This document shows, one piece after another, positions 6,187 through 10,068 of a stretch of DNA of 10,068 nt. The notes beneath the pieces are model-generated. The model was given only the letters and a program-made list of their open reading frames with translations. It did no database searches and was not told the origin of the DNA. The stretch covers positions 1-10,068 of the forward strand of contig CAKZXL010000458.1 of NCBI GenBank assembly GCA_937883885.1, read 5' to 3'. The position numbers and the translations under genes were made by a program. This DNA is from an uncultured Aquincola sp. Its GTDB lineage: Bacteria > Pseudomonadota > Gammaproteobacteria > Burkholderiales > Burkholderiaceae. Numbering within the stretch: the stretch's first letter is position 1; every line of letters begins with the position of its first letter.

Positions 6187-8223
6187 TTAATAGACGACGA
6201 CCTTGCCGGTGGCGCGCGGGCTGGTGCAGTCGTTGTAGAAGTACTCGCCCTTCTGGGTGAAGGTGTACGAGAACGACTGTCCCGGGGCCAGCGGGCCGGC
6301 ATTGAACAGGCCTTCGAAGAACTGCGTGGCGCAGTGGTTCTTGGTGTTGGTGGCCGGGTTCAGGAAGGTGACGGTGGTGCCCTGCGGCACGCGCAGGTGC
6401 TGCGGCGCCATGGCGTTGGTGGTGTCCAGTTCCACCGCGCCCACGTTGCCGTTGCTGTAGCTGCGGTTGAGCACCACGGTGTTGTTCACCACCGTGCCTT
6501 CCACCGCGGCGGCCGTGATCTGGCGGCGGGTGGACGGCGGCACCGGCGCCGGCAGCGGCGGCACCTTGCCGCCGACCTTGAAGGCCCACAGGTAGTCGCC
6601 GCGGGGCGCATCGCTGAAGGGCAGGCCCGAGCCGCCGGCGAACACCGCCATGTACTGCTCGCCATCGATCTCGTAGGTGATGGGGCTGGCGTTGATGCTG
6701 GCACCGGTCTGGAAGCGCCACAGCTCACGGCCGTTGAGCGCGTCCAGGCCCAGCAGGTTGCCGTCGGGCTGGCCGATGAACAGCAGGTTGCTGGCGGTGG
6801 TCAGGATGCCGTTGCCGTGCGCGACGGACCAGGGCAGGTCCTTCTTCCACACCACCTGGTTGGTGGAGGGGTCGACCGCCACGATGCCGCCCGACATGCC
6901 GGTGCCCAGCGGGCGCAGGCCGTTGCTGGCTTCGGTCAGCGAGTGGGCCGAACCCACGTAGCCCACGCCGGTGTACATCCACTTCGTCGTATGGCTGAAC
7001 GACTGGTGGTTCCAGTCGGCGCCGCCACCCTGGCCGGGGAAGGAGAGGATGGGCTCGTCCCAGTGCGCGGCATACAGGCAGCCGGTCTTGAAGTTGGGCA
7101 CCGCACGGGCCGGGCCTTCGGTGGTGGGGCAGGTGGGCACGAAGCTGCCGCCGCGCGGCCACGGCTGCGTCGGCCAGCTCTTCTGGCGCGGGTCCACCGG
7201 CACCGGCTTCTCGTCGATGCCCAGCAGCGGCTGGCCGTTGCTGCGGTCCAGGATGTAGTACATGCCGGTCTTGCTGCCGTACACCACCGCCTTCTTGTTC
7301 TGGCCGCCCACGCGGATGTCGGCCAGCACCGGCGCCATCACGTTGTCCATGTCCCAGATGTCGTGGTGGATGGACTGGAAGTGCCACTTGTAGGCGCCGG
7401 TCTTGGCGTCCATCGCCACGATGGAGTTGGCGAACAGGTTCTGGCCGCCGCGGGTGGAGCCGTTCTGCGAAGAGCCCGCGCGCGCATTGCCGAAGGTCCA
7501 GTACAGCGTGTTCAGCTCGGGGTCGATGGCGGGGTGGATCCAGGGCGTGGCGCCACCTTCGAGGTAGCTGTTGCCCTCCCAGGTGTCGCCGCCGATGGTG
7601 CCGGGCGCCGCCGCGCCGAAGAAGTGCCACACCAGGTCGCCGTTGGTGGCGTTGATGGCCAGGCCGGCGCCGCGATCACCGTCGCTGGTGCCCACGTAGA
7701 TCATCTTGTCGTGGTACACCACGGCCACCTTGGCGATGTTGCCGTAGCCCTGGTACTGCTTTTCCCAGACCACCTTGCCGGTGGCCTGGTCCAGCGCGAT
7801 CACGTAGTTGCCGGTGGTCAGCGTGTACACCTTGCCATCGCCCACGGCCACGCCGCGACGCGTCTGGCCGCCGCGTCCGGGGTTGTAGCTCCACTTGACC
7901 ACGCCGGTCTTGCCGTCCACCGCATGCACGCGGCCTTGCGCGGTTTCGATGAACAGCACGCCATTGACGGCCACGGCGGTGCTTTGCGCATTGCCGGCCT
8001 TGGCGCCGCCTTCCAGGCTGGTCATCCAGGCGGCGCCCAGCTGGCGCACGTTGGCCTTGTTGATCTTGGCCAGCGACGAGTAGTTCTGGTTGCCCAGGTT
8101 GCCACCCACCTTCGGGAAGTCGGTGGTGGTGGGCAGGCAGCAGTTGTCGGCGGCCGAAGCCAGCTGGGCCGCGGCCAGCAGGCCGGCGCCAATCAGCAGC
8201 CGCAGGGTGGGATTGAAGGTCAT
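6187..8223 (-). CDS. Periplasmic PQQ-dependent dehydrogenase (quinoprotein) with C-terminal cupredoxin-like domain
   Basis: A 678-residue protein. Signal peptide at about 1-25 (ends LASAA), eight-bladed propeller with W-type PQQ repeats at about 40-555, Pro-rich linker (about 553-565), then a cupredoxin-like domain (about 575-678). Family signatures: TWEGNSY with Glu216, a candidate metal ligand; GGATPW (223-228); FGNA with Asn246; HHDIWDMDN with the likely catalytic base Asp291 and Asp293 two residues on; GGADWN (399-405); and ASPITYEIDGEQYMAVFAGG near 512-531. The type I/II/III alcohol, methanol and membrane glucose dehydrogenases share this fold; this protein lacks heme CxxCH and lacks membrane helices. 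The vicinal disulfide of methanol dehydrogenase is absent: the matching segment reads GGQTRRG (118-124). The expected reaction is oxidation of an alcohol or sugar with PQQ; the substrate is unknown. GGAG lies 7 nt before the ATG. First gene of a likely operon with the PEP-CTERM and ELW genes. Confidence 0.94.
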   Translation of the reverse strand: MTFNPTLRLLIGAGLLAAAQLASAADNCCLPTTTDFPKVGGNLGNQNYSSLAKINKANVRQLGAAWMTSLEGGAKAGNAQSTAVAVNGVLFIETAQGRVHAVDGKTGVVKWSYNPGRGGQTRRGVAVGDGKVYTLTTGNYVIALDQATGKVVWEKQYQGYGNIAKVAVVYHDKMIYVGTSDGDRGAGLAINATNGDLVWHFFGAAAPGTIGGDTWEGNSYLEGGATPWIHPAIDPELNTLYWTFGNARAGSSQNGSTRGGQNLFANSIVAMDAKTGAYKWHFQSIHHDIWDMDNVMAPVLADIRVGGQNKKAVVYGSKTGMYYILDRSNGQPLLGIDEKPVPVDPRQKSWPTQPWPRGGSFVPTCPTTEGPARAVPNFKTGCLYAAHWDEPILSFPGQGGGADWNHQSFSHTTKWMYTGVGYVGSAHSLTEASNGLRPLGTGMSGGIVAVDPSTNQVVWKKDLPWSVAHGNGILTTASNLLFIGQPDGNLLGLDALNGRELWRFQTGASINASPITYEIDGEQYMAVFAGGSGLPFSDAPRGDYLWAFKVGGKVPPLPAPVPPSTRRQITAAAVEGTVVNNTVVLNRSYSNGNVGAVELDTTNAMAPQHLRVPQGTTVTFLNPATNTKNHCATQFFEGLFNAGPLAPGQSFSYTFTQKGEYFYNDCTSPRATGKVVVY

Positions 8224-8380
8224 CGTGTACTCCGGGGTGGATGGGTCGATGCGGAAGGTCGGGCGCAGGCCCGCCCAGCGGGTGCGCGAGATGGGCTCGC
8301 GCCCGCTGCCGGGCCTGTGCGTCAGGCAAGCAATCGGGTGGGGCCACCAAGGGCCCCGGTCGGGTCAGCCGGTCAGGGGG
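8224..8380 (-). other. Hairpin-rich intergenic gap between PEP-CTERM and quinoprotein genes
   Basis: No coding frame with support. Three inverted repeats lie in a row: 8261-8276 (GGGCG/CGCCC, 6-nt loop), 8276-8308 (13 bp in all, CAGCGGG and CGCGAG paired with CTCGCG and CCCGCTG, a 5-nt loop and a 2-nt TG bulge) and 8340-8357 (GGGGCC/GGCCCC, 6-nt loop). None has a U-tract. The one nearest the upstream stop (8340-8357) may end or attenuate the TRAP/ThuA/PEP-CTERM transcript, and the 8276-8308 stem would sit in the quinoprotein leader. I see no clear -35/-10 pair. Confidence 0.4.
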
Positions 8381-8944
8381 TCAGCCCGGCGTGTCGGCTC
8401 GTCGGCGGCGGGCCGCGGTCAGGCCCAGCGCGGCCAGGCCGGCGGCCAGCGAAGCCCAGGTGGCCGGCTCGGGCACCGGCGCGGCCACGTAGTCGAAGGT
8501 CAGCTTGCCGCTGTGCCACACGCCGTCGGCACCCGAGAGGTCCTTGACCTCGTCGTAGAACTGCAGCTTGAGCTGGCCGTCGCTGCCCAGGCGGAAGCCC
8601 AGGCCCTGGTTCAGCAGGTCCAGGCTGCCGCTGGCGCTGTAGCGGCCTTCGGTGTTGCGGTCGGGGGCCGGCAGGAAGTCGATGCCTTCGCCCGATTGGC
8701 CGGTGATGCTCAGCGAGATTTCGCTCAGCCAGCTGCCGGTGTAGGCCTCCACGTCGACCTCGTAGCGCAGGCCGGTGATGAACGAGCCCGCGCCCAGGTT
8801 GAAGCTGAGCTGGGTGTTGCCCGGCTCATCCAGTTCACCCTGGCTGAGCACGTTGTCGAAGCCGAAGCTGAAGCTGGCGGCGCTGGCCGGCAGCGCGGCG
8901 GCCAGGCCCAGGGCCAGGGCGCCAAGTGCAAGGTACTGCTTCAT
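8381..8944 (-). CDS. PEP-CTERM sorting domain protein downstream of the ThuA-like gene
   Basis: A 187-residue exported protein. Signal peptide MKQYLALGALALGLAAALPA, cleavage near SAA-SFS (about residue 23), a beta-rich body of about 130 residues without cysteine, and a C-terminal tag: VPEP (157-160), hydrophobic segment (about 162-177) and RRRR (179-182). The body includes GSFITGLRYEVDVEAYTGSW (about 53-72) followed by SEISLSITG, which looks like paired strands; I do not recognise a named domain. The ATG lies 13 nt after the stop of the ThuA-like gene, with only a weak TAAGG overlapping that stop, so translation may depend on readthrough of ribosomes from the upstream gene. Exosortase-mediated sorting is expected from the tag; the exosortase gene is not in the window. 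Confidence 0.93.
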   Translation of the reverse strand: MKQYLALGALALGLAAALPASAASFSFGFDNVLSQGELDEPGNTQLSFNLGAGSFITGLRYEVDVEAYTGSWLSEISLSITGQSGEGIDFLPAPDRNTEGRYSASGSLDLLNQGLGFRLGSDGQLKLQFYDEVKDLSGADGVWHSGKLTFDYVAAPVPEPATWASLAAGLAALGLTAARRRRADTPG

Positions 8945-8957
8945 GACTGCGCTGGCC

Positions 8958-9902
8958 TTACTGGGTGCAGAAGGGCGACAGGCCCATGGTCGACTTCACG
9001 CCTTGCACCACCATCTTCTGGAACTGCGCCGCGCCCGGGCCGCTGCCGGTGAAGGAGGTGGCGTTGTGGCCCAGCGTGGTCAGCCAGGCGCGGCCGCCGT
9101 CGTAGTACTGGCACCAGGCCACCGGGAAGAAGTCGGGGTGGCCGGGGTGCGGCGGCGCATCGGGCGGGTTGAGCGTGCTCACGTCCACCTTGGCCAGGAA
9201 CTTCACGTTGGTGGGGAAGGGCGCGAGGTTGTACCACTCGTCCTGGAACTCGAAGCGGGTGGACACGCCGGCGGTGGACGGGTCGTTGCCGATCAGCTCC
9301 ACCACGCCATTGCGGTTGGCCGAGTGGTTGTAGAAGTTGGCATTGCCCAGCAGGCCTTCGTAGTAGGGCCAGTTGTATTCGGCACCGAAGGCGTTGTGGA
9401 TGGCCACGAAGCCACCGCCACGGCGCATGTAGTTGCGCAGCGCGGTGCGGGCCGCGTCGTTGCTGGTGGTGGCCGCGGCGTTCCACAGCGTGTCGCGGTT
9501 GCTGCTGGCAAAGATCACCGTCTTGTAGTTGTTGATGCGGCCCGACAGCACCGTCACGTCTTCGGTCCAGTCGGCCTGGATGCCTGCGGCGTTGAGCATG
9601 CTCACCAGGCTGCGCTGCATCACGTTGGCATCGGCCAGCGGCGGGTTCAGGCCGGCGGGCAGCGCCGGGCCCAGGTTGGCGTGACGCGGGCCGGCGGTGC
9701 GCGAGTAGATGAGCACGCGGTTGGGCGTGTTGTCGAAGGCGTGCCAGTCGTTGTAGCACTCGGGGCTGGTGCCCCGGCACACGTTGTAGTACGGGTCGAT
9801 GTTCTTCGAGTTCACCTTCTTGGCGGTCTGGGCCTGGGCGCCGAAGCAGCTCAGCACCGCGGCCGCGGCCAGGGTGAATTTCAGGGTCTTGCTTGTCGTC
9901 AT
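8958..9902 (-). CDS. Exported ThuA-like domain protein
   Basis: A 314-residue protein with an N-terminal signal sequence (core about 9-20; likely cleavage after AQA, residue 25). A second reading is a lipoprotein with VLSC (16-19), but Leu at the -2 position is atypical. The body matches the ThuA-like (trehalose-utilisation, class I glutamine-amidotransferase-like) fold: NRVLIYSRTAGPRHA (61-75), YKTVIFASS near 126-134, the hallmark RRGGGFVAIHNAF (160-172) with WPYYEGLLG (178-186), then WYNL (223-226) and PVAWCQYYDGGRAWLTTLGH (260-279). ThuA proteins are linked to disaccharide and sugar-derivative use, but their enzymology is poorly settled; the exported location is less usual. Cys42 and Cys49 could form a disulfide, as could Cys264 and Cys312. 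The gene follows the TRAP permease stop by 37 nt and precedes a PEP-CTERM gene by 13 nt. Confidence 0.92.
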   Translation of the reverse strand: MTTSKTLKFTLAAAAVLSCFGAQAQTAKKVNSKNIDPYYNVCRGTSPECYNDWHAFDNTPNRVLIYSRTAGPRHANLGPALPAGLNPPLADANVMQRSLVSMLNAAGIQADWTEDVTVLSGRINNYKTVIFASSNRDTLWNAAATTSNDAARTALRNYMRRGGGFVAIHNAFGAEYNWPYYEGLLGNANFYNHSANRNGVVELIGNDPSTAGVSTRFEFQDEWYNLAPFPTNVKFLAKVDVSTLNPPDAPPHPGHPDFFPVAWCQYYDGGRAWLTTLGHNATSFTGSGPGAAQFQKMVVQGVKSTMGLSPFCTQ

Positions 9903-9909
9903 CACGGGT

Positions 9910-9915
9910 CTCCTC
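9910..9915 (-). promoter_or_regulatory. Shine-Dalgarno GAGGAG that decides the ThuA-like start
   Basis: GAGGAG on the coding strand lies 7 nt before the ATG at 9902 and only 4 nt before an in-frame GTG at 9905. The spacing favours the ATG, giving 314 rather than 315 residues. Confidence 0.75.
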
Positions 9916-9939
9916 TCTGGGTGGTCTCAGGGCAAAAAG

Positions 9940-10068
9940 TCAGTAGAACCAGCTGGCGGGCACCGTCACCAATGCCGGGAACAGCACCATCAGCATCAGC
10001 AGCGCGAACTGCGCGGTCAAAAAGGGCAGCACGCCGCGGGTGACCTCGTCCATGCCGACCTTGCCCAC
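9940..10068 (-). CDS. C-terminal end of a TRAP-type transporter large permease (DctM-like), partial
   Basis: The last 42 residues of a gene that begins outside the window to the right. The visible part has GKVGMDEVTRGVLPFL, then a hydrophobic helix (FALLMLMVLFPALV) and a short VPASWFY end. This is the typical C-terminus of TRAP large permeases, where a cytoplasmic loop ending in RGxLPF precedes the last membrane helix with a conserved FPAL. TRAP transporters import organic acids, sugar acids and similar solutes using an ion gradient and a periplasmic binding protein; the substrate cannot be read from this fragment. The short gap to the ThuA-like gene suggests one transcript, so the ThuA-like protein may act on the same solute class. 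The stop is TGA at 9940-9942. Confidence 0.8.
   Translation of the reverse strand: MGKVGMDEVTRGVLPFLTAQFALLMLMVLFPALVTVPASWFY

Noticed and set aside
6187..8223. Heme c attachment site in the quinoprotein
   Set aside because: No CxxCH occurs anywhere in the protein, so it is not a quinohemoprotein.
6043..8547. Plus-strand open frame of about 834 residues over the quinoprotein gene
   Set aside because: Low-complexity Ala/Gly/His/Val composition antisense to a clear quinoprotein; a shadow frame.

Overview
The window is one GC-rich stretch of proteobacterial chromosome in which every supported gene lies on the minus strand, so transcription runs from the right edge to the left. GC-rich third positions, PEP-CTERM surface proteins, a TRAP transporter end, a LOV-histidine kinase and a TerC protein together suggest a betaproteobacterium of the order Burkholderiales, perhaps near Rubrivivax, Leptothrix or Ideonella. 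That placement is inference from gene style; no rRNA or marker gene is present.

Reading in the direction of transcription, the right part (10068 to 8381) holds the last 42 residues of a TRAP-type large permease, an exported ThuA-like protein and a PEP-CTERM protein, closely spaced (37 and 13 nt gaps). A 157-nt hairpin-rich gap follows. The middle part (8223 to 3338) holds a periplasmic quinoprotein (PQQ) dehydrogenase with a C-terminal cupredoxin-like domain, two PEP-CTERM proteins and an exported protein built from 48-residue ELW repeats. These four genes are joined by a 16-nt gap and two ATGA stop/start overlaps, so they look like one operon. A strong GC hairpin follows the ELW gene.

The left part (3199 to 1) holds a blue-light LOV-histidine kinase with a C-terminal receiver domain, a small repeat-containing lipoprotein, a small predicted secreted protein of unknown function, and the N-terminal 211 residues of a TerC-family membrane protein that runs off the left edge.

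Best functional reading: the right and middle parts form an envelope-directed module in which a periplasmic quinoprotein oxidises an unknown alcohol or sugar, near exosortase-sorted proteins and next to a solute importer and a ThuA-like protein. The electron acceptor, the substrate and the exosortase are not in the window. Whether the photoreceptor kinase controls any of these genes cannot be told from the sequence. No RNA genes, mobile elements or CRISPR arrays were seen, and no gene-free stretch exceeds 160 bases.
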